From the NCBI GenBank assembly GCA_963695135.1, contig CAVOGA010000002.1, forward strand, positions 124,001 to 188,000: DNA of 64,000 nt, written 5' to 3'. The position numbers and the translations under genes are program-made. Below the pieces are notes generated by a model. It saw only the letters and a program-made list of their open reading frames with translations. It was not told the origin of the DNA and did not search any database. This document shows, in pieces, positions 16,528 through 25,729 of this stretch. How positions within the stretch are numbered: the first letter of the stretch is position 1; every line of letters starts with the position of its first letter. This stretch comes from Marinihelvus sp963695135 (GTDB lineage: Bacteria; Pseudomonadota; Gammaproteobacteria; Xanthomonadales; SZUA-36).

Positions 16528-16756
16528 CCTGCGGCTCCCGGGTAACTTCGAAGAACCGCGCCTGCTCCCGGCGCAGAGACACCGCGGCGCCCATGACGTC
16601 GATTTCGACCGGGTCACCGCCGATTGCCGCATGCACGAAACGCACCGTGGTACCTTCCACGAGGCCAAGAATCATCAGGCGCAGCACGCCGGCACCGTTG
16701 CTTTGAACGGCGGTGATCCGTGCGGCCTGGCCCGGTTTGAGATCGGCTAGCGTCAT
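16520..16756 (-). CDS. feoA: Ferrous iron transport protein A, FeoA
   Basis: A 78-residue SH3-like cytosolic partner of FeoB (MTLADLKPGQAARITAVQSNG ... LRREQARFFEV). Two starts are possible: ATG 16756 and ATG 16792. The second lies only 12 bases from a Fur box that should overlap the promoter, leaving no room for a leader, so I prefer 16756. Its stop overlaps the feoB start, hence a feoA-feoB-DUF427 operon. Confidence 0.88.
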   Translation of the reverse strand: MTLADLKPGQAARITAVQSNGAGVLRLMILGLVEGTTVRFVHAAIGGDPVEIDVMGAAVSLRREQARFFEVTREPQGG

Positions 16757-16803
16757 GCAGTTGGGGTTCCGGTGGGTTGGCGCCTGGGCCATAATTACTA
16801 AAC

Positions 16804-16822
16804 GATACTGATTATCATTCAA
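16804..16822 (-). promoter_or_regulatory. Fur box before feoA
   Basis: On the minus strand the sequence TTGAATGATAATCAGTATC matches the 19-bp Fur consensus at 15 positions (counted by eye). It is centred about 57 bases before the chosen feoA start and probably covers the -35 region (TTGAAT), with a weak -10 (TAGTAA) 16-17 bases further. Iron-bound Fur would repress feoAB. Confidence 0.8.
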
Positions 16823-17005
16823 TTGTACTCCTCCCCCCGCCGATTCAACAGGGCGGGAAGGGTTCCGGCAGTCTTGATTTGTCCGGGTTGACCGCTCATC
16901 ATCGTCAGCAACCATTTAACGTTTTTCCTGTCCGACAACGGGAGCTGGCTACGCCCCGGGGCGTGCTGCGTCCGAGGGCGGAATTGAATTGGCGAGTAAC
17001 GTTGT

Positions 17006-17524
17006 ATGTTGGACAAAATTTCCCTGCGAAGCTGGTACCTGGCGGTGTTTGTGGCCTGCGTCGGTCTGATGGCCTACGCCCTCTATGCCCAGCACAAGAT
17101 GTTTCTGGACCCCTGCCCACTGTGCATTTTCCAGCGCATTGCCTTTATCTGGATCGGTGTCTGGGCTCTGCTGGCGGCAATCCATAACCCGACAGGCCGC
17201 GGCATGCGCTGGTTTTACGGAATCCTCGTGGACCTGGGCGCCACGGTGGGCGCACTGATCGCCGTGCGCCATATCTACCTGCAGAACCTGCCGCCCGACC
17301 AGGTGCCGGATTGCGGCCCCGGGCTTTCCTATATGATGGAAACCATGCCTTTTCTTGAGGCGATGAACGCGGTACTGGCCGGTGACGGCAGCTGCGCGGA
17401 AATACAGTGGAACTTCCTCGGCCTGAGCATGCCGGGGTGGACCCTGGTCTGGTACCTGGGTATTGGTGCCATCACCCTGTTGCTCGTCGCCATGAAAACC
17501 CGCTCGACGGGACAAAGATTATGA
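17006..17524 (+). CDS. dsbB: Disulfide bond formation protein DsbB
   Basis: A 172-residue inner-membrane protein with four membrane segments. It has the two catalytic cysteine pairs: CPLC (residues 37-40) in the first periplasmic loop, and CGPGLSY ... GSCAE in the second. DsbB reoxidises DsbA and passes electrons to quinone. It is divergent from feoA, and its stop overlaps the next gene's ATG (ATGA). Confidence 0.93.
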   Translation: MLDKISLRSWYLAVFVACVGLMAYALYAQHKMFLDPCPLCIFQRIAFIWIGVWALLAAIHNPTGRGMRWFYGILVDLGATVGALIAVRHIYLQNLPPDQVPDCGPGLSYMMETMPFLEAMNAVLAGDGSCAEIQWNFLGLSMPGWTLVWYLGIGAITLLLVAMKTRSTGQRL

Positions 17525-18899
17525 AAACCAACGATTTTCTGAAAGTCGCCAACGCCGAAAAAGACAGCTGGGGGCCGGACAGCTGGCAATCCTACACCGC
17601 GGCGCAGCAGGCCACCTATCCGGACCAGGACGCCCTGCAACAGGCGCTGGGCCGCCTGGGCGAGTTGCCGCCACTGGTCACCTCCTGGGAGGTGCTGGCG
17701 CTCAAGCAACAGATTGCCGAGGCGCAGCGCGGCGAGCGGTTTTTCCTGCAGGGCGGTGATTGCGCGGAAAACTTTTCCGAATGCACCTCCGAGGTCATCA
17801 CCAACCGGCTGAAGGTTCTGTTGCAGATGAGCCTGATCCTGGTGCACGGCCTGCAGATGCCCGTTGTGCGGGTCGGACGCTTTGCGGGCCAGTATGCCAA
17901 GCCGCGGTCGTCGGATACGGAGACCCGCGACGGGGTCACGCTGCCCAGCTACCGCGGTGACATCGTCAATTCACCGGAATTTACGCCGGCGGCCGCGAAT
18001 TCCTGATCCGGACCGCCTGCTGCAGGCGCACGCCCTGTCATCGCTGACCATGAACTTCACCCGGGCGCTGGTGGATGGCGGTTTCGCTGACCTGCACCAT
18101 CCGGAGTACTGGGACCTGGGCTGGGTGGAACATTCACCGCTGGCGGCGGAGTTTCACCGGCTGGCAGAGAGTATCGGGCGGTCCGTGCGTTTCATGGAGA
18201 CGATTTCCGGCCAGGCAGCTGGCAGTGTCAAGCGCGTGGACTTCTACACCTCCCACGAGGCGCTGCATCTGCATTATGAGCAGGCGCTGACGCGCAAGGT
18301 GCCCGCGCCAGAAAGGCTGGTTTAACCTGTCCACCCATTTTCCCTGGATCGGCATGCGCACCGCCTCCATGGACGACGCACACGTGGAATACATGCGGGG
18401 CATCCGCAACCCGATTGGCCTGAAAGTCGGCCCCTCGGTGGAGCCGCAGCCGCTGCTGGATCTGATCAACGTGCTGAACCCGGACCGCGAAGCGGGACGA
18501 CTGGTGCTGATCCACCGCATGGGCGCCGGGCATATCGAGGACAAGCTGCCGAAACTGATCCGCGCCGTGCGCGACTCGGGCAGCCCGGTGCTGTGGATTT
18601 CCGACGCCATGCACGGCAACACCGAATCCACCGCGGAAGGCATCAAGACCCGTCGTTTCCGCAACATCATGAAAGAGATGGAGCTGGCTTTCGAAGTCCA
18701 CCGCGACAACGGATCCCGCCTCGGCGGCGTGCACCTGGAGCTGACCGGTGAGAATGTGACCGAATGCACCGGCGGTGCGCGCGATCTGCTCGACACTGAC
18801 CTGAGCCGTGCCTACAAGTCCACCGTCGACCCCCGCCTCAACTACGAGCAGGCCCTGGAACTGGCCATGCTCATCGTGCGGAAACACAACCAACCCTGA
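17521..18899 (+). CDS. Class II DAHP synthase (two frame breaks)
   Basis: First enzyme of the shikimate pathway: phosphoenolpyruvate plus erythrose 4-phosphate gives DAHP. The plant-like class II motifs are present: FLQGGDCAENF, RVGRFAGQYAKPRSS, LPSYRGDIVNSPEF, then (second frame) IPDPDRLL and HEALHLHYEQALTR, then (third frame) MDDAHVEYMRGIRNPIGLKVGPS, WISDAMHGNT and HLELTGENVTECTGG. The frame breaks near 17995 and 18304 are each repaired by removing one base, giving 458 residues, a normal length. Start overlaps dsbB. Confidence 0.88.
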
Positions 18900-18999
18900 C
18901 CCCCACCCCACCCAAGGGCAAGGAAGCGATGGCCTCCCATGGCCCGAAATTTTGGTCACCAATACTGAAGCCGCAAAGCCTGCCGCAGCCCCTATGTGA

Positions 19000-19111
19000 G
19001 TCCTGAGCACCGACCCCTTTGCTCAGGACCTGTGGTCGCCAGGGATGGCGACCCCAGAGCCCCAGGGACGGGTTCACGCGTGTCCGGAGCAAAGGGGTCG
19101 GTGTTCAGGAC
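19000..19111 (+). repeat. 112-bp structured element, copy A
   Basis: Two 30-nt arms (19000-19029 and 19082-19111) are complementary at 28 of 30 positions and enclose a 52-nt core (19030-19081). The core contains a perfect 7-bp hairpin (GGTCGCC / GGCGACC around AGGGAT) followed by AGAGCCCCAGGGACGGGT. It lies between the convergent DAHP synthase and typA genes. ATGTGA directly precedes it, as in copy B. See copies B and C. Confidence 0.85.
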
Positions 19112-19124
19112 GGCTCGAAGCCTG

Positions 19125-19157
19125 CAGGCTTCCAGGCTTCCAGGCTTCCAGGCCTTC
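19125..19157 (+). repeat. 8-bp tandem repeat
   Basis: Three perfect head-to-tail copies of CAGGCTTC (19125-19148) are followed by a degenerate copy (CAGGCCTTC). They lie between copy A of the 112-bp element and the 3' end of typA. Such a run can vary in copy number by slippage. No function is seen. Confidence 0.75.
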
Positions 19158-19183
19158 AGTCCCACAACCCGGAGAATCCGCGC

Positions 19184-21028
19184 CTACTCGGCCGCTTTCT
19201 TGGCCGTCCGATCCGCCACGCGCCGCTCGTGTTCCTTCAGGTGCAGCTTACGGATGCGGATGGCTTCGGGAGTCGACTTCCACCAGTTCGTCGTCCTGGA
19301 TGAATTCCAGCGCCTGTTCCAGGGTCATTTCCTGTTGCGATGACAGGGTACGTGGCTTCGTCTTTCATGACGCGTGCGGATGTTGGTGAGCTGCTTGGCC
19401 TTGAGCGGGTTTACCGTGAGGTCGTTGCCACGGTTGTGCAGACCGATGACCTGGCCTTCGTAGATGTCCTCGCCGCCGCCGATGATCAGCCGGCCGCGAT
19501 CCTGCAGGCTGAACAGCGCGTAGGCCACGGATTTGCCGGTGCCATTGGAAATCAGTACGCCGTTGTTGCGCGTGCTGATCGGCGCCGGGTTGTAGTCGCC
19601 GTAGTGATCAAACACGTGGAACATCAGGCCGGTGCCGGCGGTCAGTGTTTTGAACTCGGACTGGAAACCGATCAGGCCCCGGGCCGGAATGAGGTAGTCG
19701 AGGCGTACACGGCCGCGGCCGTCGGGCTGCATGTCCTGGAGCACGCCGCGCCGTTCGCCGAGGCGCTCCATGACAGCGCCCTGGTATTCCGCTTCCAGGT
19801 CAACCACCAGGCTCTCGTAGGGTTCCTGGGTCTTGCCGTCCACCTCGTGAAGGATGACCTGCGGACGGGAGATGGCCAGTTCGTAGCCTTCCCGGCGCAT
19901 GGTTTCGATCAGGATGGACAGGTGCAGTTCGCCCCGGCCGGAAACGCGGAACTGATCGGGATCCTCCATTTGCTCGACGCGCAGCGCCACGTTGTGGCTG
20001 GCCTCGCGCAGCAGGCGCTCACGTATCTGGCGGCTGGTCAGGAACTTGCCTTCCTTGCCGGCAAACGGTGAGTTGTTGACCCGGAAGGTCATGCTGATGG
20101 TCGGTTCGTCCACGGTCAGCGCGGGCAGGGGCTCCGGTGCGTCCCGGTCGCAGAGGGTATCGGAGATACGCAGTCCTTCCACGCCGGTGATGGCGATGAT
20201 GTCGCCGGCCTGCGCCTGCGGGACTTCCACGCGATCCAGGCCGTGAAAGCCCAGGACCTGGAGAATCTTGCCGTTGCGTTGCTCGCCGTCCCGGTCGATG
20301 ACGGTGATCCGCTGGTTCGGAACCACGCTGCCGCGCTGAACGCGCCCGATGCCGATCACACCCACATAGGTGTTGTAGTCCAGGGTCGTGACACGCATCT
20401 GGAACGGGCCTTCCTCGTTCACCTTCGGCGGGGATACTTCCTCGACGATGGTCCGGAACAGGGGCTGCATGTCGCCCTCGCGGACCGTGTCCTCGAGCCC
20501 GGCGTAACCGCGCAGGGCGGAGGCATAGACCACGGGGAAATCCAGTTGTTCGTCGGTGGCACCAAGCCGGTCAAAGAGCTCAAAGGTCTGGTCCAGCACC
20601 CAGTGCGGGCGCGCGCCGTCGCGGTCTACCTTGTTGATCACCACGATCGGCCGGAACCCCATTTCAAAGGCTTTCTGGGTCACGAAGCGGGTCTGCGGCA
20701 TGGGTCCGTCGACCGCGTCCACCAGCAACAGCACCGAGTCCACCATGCTGAGGATACGCTCCACTTCGCCACCAAAGTCCGCGTGGCCGGGGGTGTCCAC
20801 GATGTTGATGTGGTACTCGCGGTCACCGTCTTGCCAGCGGATCGCCGTGTTCTTGGACAGGATCGTGATGCCGCGCTCCTTTTCCAGCTCATTGGAGTCC
20901 ATGACGCGGTCCGGCGTCGCCGCCCGGTCACCGAGGGTGCCGGACTGCTGCAGGAGCTGGTCGACCAGCGTGGTTTTGCCATGGTCAACGTGGGCGATGA
21001 TGGCGATATTGCGGAGATTTTCAATCAT
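19184..21028 (-). CDS. typA: Ribosome-associated GTPase TypA/BipA (three frame breaks near the end)
   Basis: Translational GTPase of the EF-G family, linked to 50S assembly and stress or cold growth. G1 AHVDHGKTT, G3 DTPGHADFGGEVER and G4 NKVDRDGARP are intact, followed by domains II, III and V and the BipA-specific C-terminus. From about 19369 the frame breaks three times (near 19369, 19346 and 19270). Following the three frames restores MKDEATY, SSQQEMTLEQALEFIQDDELVEV and EAIRIRKLHLKEHERRVADR, ending at 19184. Repaired length is 613 residues, as expected. Confidence 0.9.
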
Positions 21029-21121
21029 GGGGGCAGAGCCGGGAAAAGGGCGCGCATTCTAACGTTTTTACGGCGCAATAGCAGCATTTGTGGCCCGTGA
21101 TCCGTTCCGGCCTGTCGATCC

Positions 21122-22241
21122 TCAGGCCCGGACGTTGAAACCGAGCTTGCGCAGGAGCCGGTCCGTATCGTTATCGGTCGACGCCAGGCGCAGCCGGCTG
21201 AACTCGTGGCGGGGCGCGTGCGCCCGCCGCAAGGGGTCAAAGGTCGCGGCGGAGTCAGGCCTGTGCGCGCGCATCCGCGCGTCATCGGCCGCCACGTGGG
21301 TGGCCTGGATGACCGTATCGGCCACCGTGAGGGGCAGACCGGGGTCGCCTGTCCCGGCGTCCAGGTCGTGCAGCGGCCCGGAAACCCGGTCTCCGGCCGT
21401 TTCGACGGCCTCGCCTGACCAGTCCAGGAAGGCATCAAAGATCATCTGTGTCCCGCGGGCCTTACCCTCGACGCTGTAACCGGCCACATGCGGTGTGGCG
21501 ACGGTGGTGGCCGCCAGCAAGTCCGGATTAATCCGGGGTTCGTCGGGCCAGACGTCCAGCGCTGCGTGGATCTGGCCCCGGACAAGTGCATCGAGCAGGG
21601 CGCCCTCATGCACCACCTCGCCGCGGGCGGCATTGACCAGCAGCGCCCCGGGTTTCATCCGGCCTATGGTCTCAGCATTGATCATATGATGCGTTGGGTG
21701 CGCCCCGTGGCGCTCCAGGGGCACGTGCAGGGTCACAATATCTGCCCGCAGCGCCTCGCCGAGCGTCACGCTATCCAACAGTCCGGCTGCTGCCAGCGGC
21801 GGATCACAGCAAATCACCCGGACGCCCAGCGCCGCAAGCAGCTGGTGGACGCGGCTGCCGACGTTACCGTGCCCGACGACCGCCACCTGCCGGTCCGCCA
21901 GTTGCCAGCCGAGACGCCCGGCCGACAGCATCATCATGCCCAGGGTGTACTGGGCCGCAGCGTCCGCGTTACAGCCCGGCGCGCTGGCCCAGCAAATGCC
22001 CTGCTGATCCAGCCAGTTTGTGTCCAGGTGATCCGTGCCGATGGTGGCCGTGCCAACAAATCGAACCTTGCTGCCGCGCAAGCAGGGACCGGTCCACCCG
22101 GGTGACCGAGCGCACCAGCAACACCTGTGCATCAGCGAGGTCACTGCGTGCCAGCAGGCGGCCGTCAAAGCGCCGCACGCTGCCATGCCTGGCAAAGGTC
22201 TGATCTATCCCCGTCATGTTGTTGTCAGCGAGGATCTGCAT
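21122..22241 (-). CDS. pdxB: Erythronate-4-phosphate dehydrogenase PdxB (one frame break)
   Basis: NAD-dependent D-2-hydroxyacid dehydrogenase of the DXP-dependent pyridoxal phosphate pathway. The first frame gives MQILADNNMTGIDQTFARHG and LVRSVTRVDRSLLA; after one extra base near 22077 the second gives GSKVRFVGTATIGTDHLD, VAVVGHGNVGSRV, LVNAARGEVVHEGALLDAL and TPHVAGYSVEGKARGT. These match PdxB throughout, including the C-terminal dimerisation region. Repaired length is 372 residues. It lies 93 bases before the typA start on the same strand. Confidence 0.88.
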
Positions 22242-22472
22242 TCACCATTTCCTGCCTGGATTGTCGATGGATTCGGTTTCGCGATACGCAGGCCGGTGAA
22301 AAAGCGCGCTGACGTGCCCGAGATTTTCTTTTGAATCGGTTACAATGGTACAGCTAAGTCGAACCCGATTTTTTGAAAATCCGGCCGTCCCAAAACGACC
22401 CGCAGGCCACGTGCCGTGGGAATGCCGCCAGGCAGGCGCGTCGGAACAAGCTGCACTTCCAAGGAGTCAATC

Positions 22473-23450
22473 ATGAAACAACCCGTTCGTGTCGCCATCA
22501 CCGGCGCCGCCGGCCAGATCGGTTACCAATTGTGCTTCCGAATCGCTTCCGGTGACATGCTCGGTAAGGATCAGCCGGTCATTCTGCAATTGCTGGAGAT
22601 TACCCCGGCCCTGGGCGCCCTGGAAGGCGTTGCCATGGAGCTGCGGGATGCGGCCTTTCCCCTGCTGGATGATGTGATCACCACCGATGATGCCAACGTG
22701 GCCTTCAAGGACACGGATTATGCGCTGCTGGTTGGCGCCAGGCCGCGTGGCCCGGGCATGGAGCGCGCTGACCTGCTCACGGAAAACGGCAAGATCTTTG
22801 GACCGCAGGGTAAAGCCATGAACGACCACGCCAGCCGTGACGTGAAGGTTCTCGTGGTAGGCAATCCGGCCAACACGAATGCCCTGATTGCACAGGCGGC
22901 CGCGCCGGATCTGAATCCGCGCAATTTCACGGCCATGACCCGCCTGGACCATAACCGGGCACTGGCCCAGATGGCCGGGAAGACCGGTACGCATCATCGT
23001 GACATCCACAAGATGATTATCTGGGGTAACCACTCGTCGACCCAGTACCCGGATATCCGGTTTGCCGAGGCCAGCGGGAACAGCCTGGCGGACCAGGTCA
23101 GCCAGGACTGGTACCGGGAAACCTTCATTCCGACCGTGCAGCAACGCGGTGCGGCGATCATCAAGGCACGCGGCGCTTCCAGCGCGGCTTCCGCCGCCTC
23201 GGCGGCCATTGACCACATGCGCAGCTGGGCGCTGGGCACACGCGACGGTGACTGGGTATCCATGGCGGTGCCCGCCACCGGCGCCTACGGTATTGAGCCG
23301 GGCATCATCTACTCCTATCCCTGCACCTGTGCTGATGGCGACTACACGATCGTCGAGGGCCTGGACGTGGACGCCTTCAGTCGCGAAAAGATGGATGCCA
23401 CGGAAGCGGAGCTCCGCGAGGAGCGGGCCGCAGTCGAACACCTGCTGTAG
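22473..23450 (+). CDS. mdh: Malate dehydrogenase (cytosolic-type)
   Basis: A 325-residue NAD-dependent enzyme (malate to oxaloacetate, TCA cycle). The Rossmann motif TGAAGQIGYQL opens the protein, with GARPRGPGMERADLL (substrate loop arginines), NPANTNALIA, TRLDHNRA and the catalytic histidine in IWGNHSSTQYPD. This is the Thermus/cytosolic-like subfamily, not the E. coli type. Start chosen at ATG 22473, preceded by AAGGAGT. The two methylcitrate cycle genes follow, 12 bases after its stop. Confidence 0.95.
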   Translation: MKQPVRVAITGAAGQIGYQLCFRIASGDMLGKDQPVILQLLEITPALGALEGVAMELRDAAFPLLDDVITTDDANVAFKDTDYALLVGARPRGPGMERADLLTENGKIFGPQGKAMNDHASRDVKVLVVGNPANTNALIAQAAAPDLNPRNFTAMTRLDHNRALAQMAGKTGTHHRDIHKMIIWGNHSSTQYPDIRFAEASGNSLADQVSQDWYRETFIPTVQQRGAAIIKARGASSAASAASAAIDHMRSWALGTRDGDWVSMAVPATGAYGIEPGIIYSYPCTCADGDYTIVEGLDVDAFSREKMDATEAELREERAAVEHLL

Positions 23451-23462
23451 GCGGAGAGAGCC

Positions 23463-24359
23463 ATGAGTGATACCAGCCCCGGCGCACGTTTCCGCCAGGC
23501 GGTGGCCGAACAGGCCCCGCTGCAGGTGGTCGGCACCATCAATGCCTACACGGCCCGCATGGCCGAGGCGATTGGCCACCAGGCGATTTACCTGTCCGGT
23601 GGCGGCGTGGCCGCCAACTCCCTGGGGGTGCCGGATCTGGGCATCAGCACCCTTGACGATATCCTGACGGACATCCGGCGCATCACCGCGGTGTGCGATC
23701 TGCCGCTGCTGGTGGACGTGGACACGGGCTTTGGCGGGGCGTTCAATATTGCACGAACGGTAAAATCGCTGATCCGCGATGGCGCGGCAGCCATGCACAT
23801 GGAAGACCAGGTGGCGCAAAAACGTTGCGGCCACCGTCCGGGCAAGGCCATCGTCAGCCAGGGCGAAATGGTTGACCGCATCAAGGCGGCCGTGGATGCG
23901 CGCACTGACGAGGGCTTTGTCATCATGGCGCGCACCGATGCCCTCGCCGTTGAGGGTATGGAGGCCGCGGTTGAGCGTGCGGTGGCCTGCGTTGAAGCCG
24001 GCGCGGACATGGTGTTTCCGGAGGCGGTCCAGACGCTGGAGCAGTACGGTGAGTTTCGCAAAGCCGTAGGCGTACCGATCCTGGCCAACATCACCGAGTT
24101 CGGTCACACCCCGCTGTTCACAACCCCTGAGCTTGGCGAGGCGGGCGTGGACATCGTGCTCTACTGCTGTTCAGCCTACCGGGCCATGAACCGGGCCGCC
24201 GAGCTGGTTTACCGGGGTCTGCTGGAGCAGGGGCACCAGAAAAACCTGATTGATATCATGCAGACCCGGGAGGCGCTCTACGACTACCTGGGCTATCACG
24301 ACTTTGAACAGAAGCTCGACGAGCTGTTCGCTCAGAACGAGGAGAAGGACCATGGGTGA
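23463..24359 (+). CDS. prpB: 2-methylisocitrate lyase PrpB
   Basis: A 298-residue member of the isocitrate lyase / PEP mutase family. It splits 2-methylisocitrate to succinate and pyruvate, the last step of the methylcitrate route of propionate use. Visible motifs: YLSGGGVAANSLGVPDLG, DVDTGFGG, the catalytic loop KRCGHRPGK (about residues 121-129) and NITEFGHTPLF. Its stop overlaps the next ATG, so it is coupled to prpC. Confidence 0.94.
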   Translation: MSDTSPGARFRQAVAEQAPLQVVGTINAYTARMAEAIGHQAIYLSGGGVAANSLGVPDLGISTLDDILTDIRRITAVCDLPLLVDVDTGFGGAFNIARTVKSLIRDGAAAMHMEDQVAQKRCGHRPGKAIVSQGEMVDRIKAAVDARTDEGFVIMARTDALAVEGMEAAVERAVACVEAGADMVFPEAVQTLEQYGEFRKAVGVPILANITEFGHTPLFTTPELGEAGVDIVLYCCSAYRAMNRAAELVYRGLLEQGHQKNLIDIMQTREALYDYLGYHDFEQKLDELFAQNEEKDHG

Positions 24360-25488
24360 CGCAACCCCCGTCAAAAAAAATACCGGCGCCGGCCTGCGCG
24401 GACAGTCCGCCGGCGAGACCAAAATCTGCACGGTTGGCGCTGAAGGCAACAGCCTGCGCTACCGGGGCTACGACGTCGTAGACCTGGCCGAGGAGTCGAC
24501 CTTTTACGAGGTGGCCTATCTCCTGCTGAAAGGACACCTGCCCACACGGGCCGAGCTGGACCGCTGGACGGAAAAGCTCAGGGGACTGCGTAAGCTGCCC
24601 CGGCCCCTGCTGGAAGTGCTGGAGCGAATTCCTGCCGATGCACACCCGATGGACGTGATGCGCACCGGCTGCTCCTTCCTTGGCAACCTGGAACCGGAAA
24701 AGGACTTCGGCGAAGAGCAGCACGTTGCAGACCGCCTGCTGGCGGCCTTCCCGGCGATTGTTGTCTACTGGTACCGCTTCAGCCATGACGGGGTGCGCAT
24801 CGATACGGACTCCGATGAGGAGAGCATTGGCGGTCACTTCCTGAAGCTTCTCACCGGCCAGTCGCCAACCGACATGGAAGCGCGGGTTATGGACGTGTCC
24901 CTGATCCTGTACGCGGAACATGAGTTCAACGCCTCGACCTTTGCCGCCCGCGTGTGCGCCTCCACGCTGTCCGACCAGTATTCCTGCATCACCGCGGCCA
25001 TCGGCACGCTGCGCGGGCCGCTGCATGGCGGCGCCAACGAGGCGGCCATGGCCATGATCGAGCAGTACGATTCGCCGGAAGATGCCGTGCAAGACGTATT
25101 GCGCAAGCTGAGCGTCAAGGAGCTCATCATGGGCTTCGGTCACGCGGTCTACCGCAAGCGCGACCCGCGTAACGCGATCATCAAGGGCTGGTCCAAACAG
25201 CTTGCAGAGCTGAAAGAAGACACCGTGCTGTACGCGGTTTCCGAGGCCATTGAGCGCACCATGAAGGAGGAAAAAGGCATGTTCGCCAACGCGGACTTTT
25301 TCCATGCCTCCGCTTACCACTTCATGGGCATCCCAACGAAGCTGTTCACACCCATTTTCGTGATGTCGCGGGTCACCGGCTGGTCCGCGCACGTGTTCGA
25401 ACAACGCGCCAACAACCGTATCATCCGCCCCTCGGCGGATTACACCGGACCGGAAGCGCGCGCCTACGTGCCCATCGAAGATCGCTGA
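24352..25488 (+). CDS. prpC: 2-methylcitrate synthase PrpC
   Basis: A 378-residue citrate-synthase-family enzyme: propionyl-CoA plus oxaloacetate gives 2-methylcitrate. Catalytic segments are present: LRGPLHGGANEAAM, MGFGHAVYRKRDPRN and the final aspartate region around NADFFHASAYHFMG. Start at ATG 24352 (MGDATPVKKNTGAGLRG) overlapping the prpB stop. With mdh upstream supplying oxaloacetate the set is coherent. The usual acnD and prpF are not adjacent. Assignment as PrpC rather than GltA follows from the prpB neighbour and length. Confidence 0.93.
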   Translation: MGDATPVKKNTGAGLRGQSAGETKICTVGAEGNSLRYRGYDVVDLAEESTFYEVAYLLLKGHLPTRAELDRWTEKLRGLRKLPRPLLEVLERIPADAHPMDVMRTGCSFLGNLEPEKDFGEEQHVADRLLAAFPAIVVYWYRFSHDGVRIDTDSDEESIGGHFLKLLTGQSPTDMEARVMDVSLILYAEHEFNASTFAARVCASTLSDQYSCITAAIGTLRGPLHGGANEAAMAMIEQYDSPEDAVQDVLRKLSVKELIMGFGHAVYRKRDPRNAIIKGWSKQLAELKEDTVLYAVSEAIERTMKEEKGMFANADFFHASAYHFMGIPTKLFTPIFVMSRVTGWSAHVFEQRANNRIIRPSADYTGPEARAYVPIEDR

Positions 25489-25513
25489 CGGAAAGCGCCT
25501 CAGTTGAAATGAC

Positions 25514-25540
25514 AAAGCCCCGGTTTTCCGGGGCTTTTTG
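25514..25540 (+). terminator. Intrinsic terminator after prpC
   Basis: AAAGCCCCGG (25514-25523) pairs perfectly with CCGGGGCTTT (25528-25537) around TTTT, followed by a T-run. It lies 25 bases after the prpC stop. Confidence 0.93.
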
Positions 25541-25558
25541 TTTCTGGTGATCGTGCAG

Positions 25559-25670
25559 GGGGTCCGATGTCCTCTCCTGTTCGGGAACCCGCCGTGAATA
25601 CGTCCCTGTAGGCTCGGGTTCGGCATCCCTGCCTCACACGGTTCCCGAACAGGAGAGGACATTGGACCCC
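25559..25670 (-). repeat. 112-bp structured element, copy C
   Basis: Arms 25559-25588 and 25641-25670 are complementary at 29 of 30 positions; the core is 25589-25640 (52 nt). On the minus strand its core is related to copies A and B (shared TCCCTG and GGCTC segments, then a TCCCTG-containing second half), so its orientation is opposite to theirs. It lies between prpC and the convergent VOC gene, 59 bases from copy B. Confidence 0.82.
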
Positions 25671-25729
25671 TGGGGCTTCAGTCAATGCAGACTCACCGAC
25701 CTGCCTGCCTCCACGCACACGCGATGTGA

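Noticed and set aside
16951..16964. Perfect 14-bp palindrome (ACGCCCCGGGGCGT) before dsbB
   Set aside because: It could be an operator, but a GC-only palindrome of this length is weak evidence in GC-rich DNA and no promoter elements frame it.
17407..18006. A longer N-terminus for the DAHP synthase
   Set aside because: The upstream extension lies inside dsbB in another frame; the ATG at 17521 overlapping the dsbB stop is the natural start.
22467..24107. A 546-codon minus-strand open frame across mdh and prpB
   Set aside because: It is antisense to two well-supported genes and has the composition of a high-GC shadow frame, with no recognisable domain.
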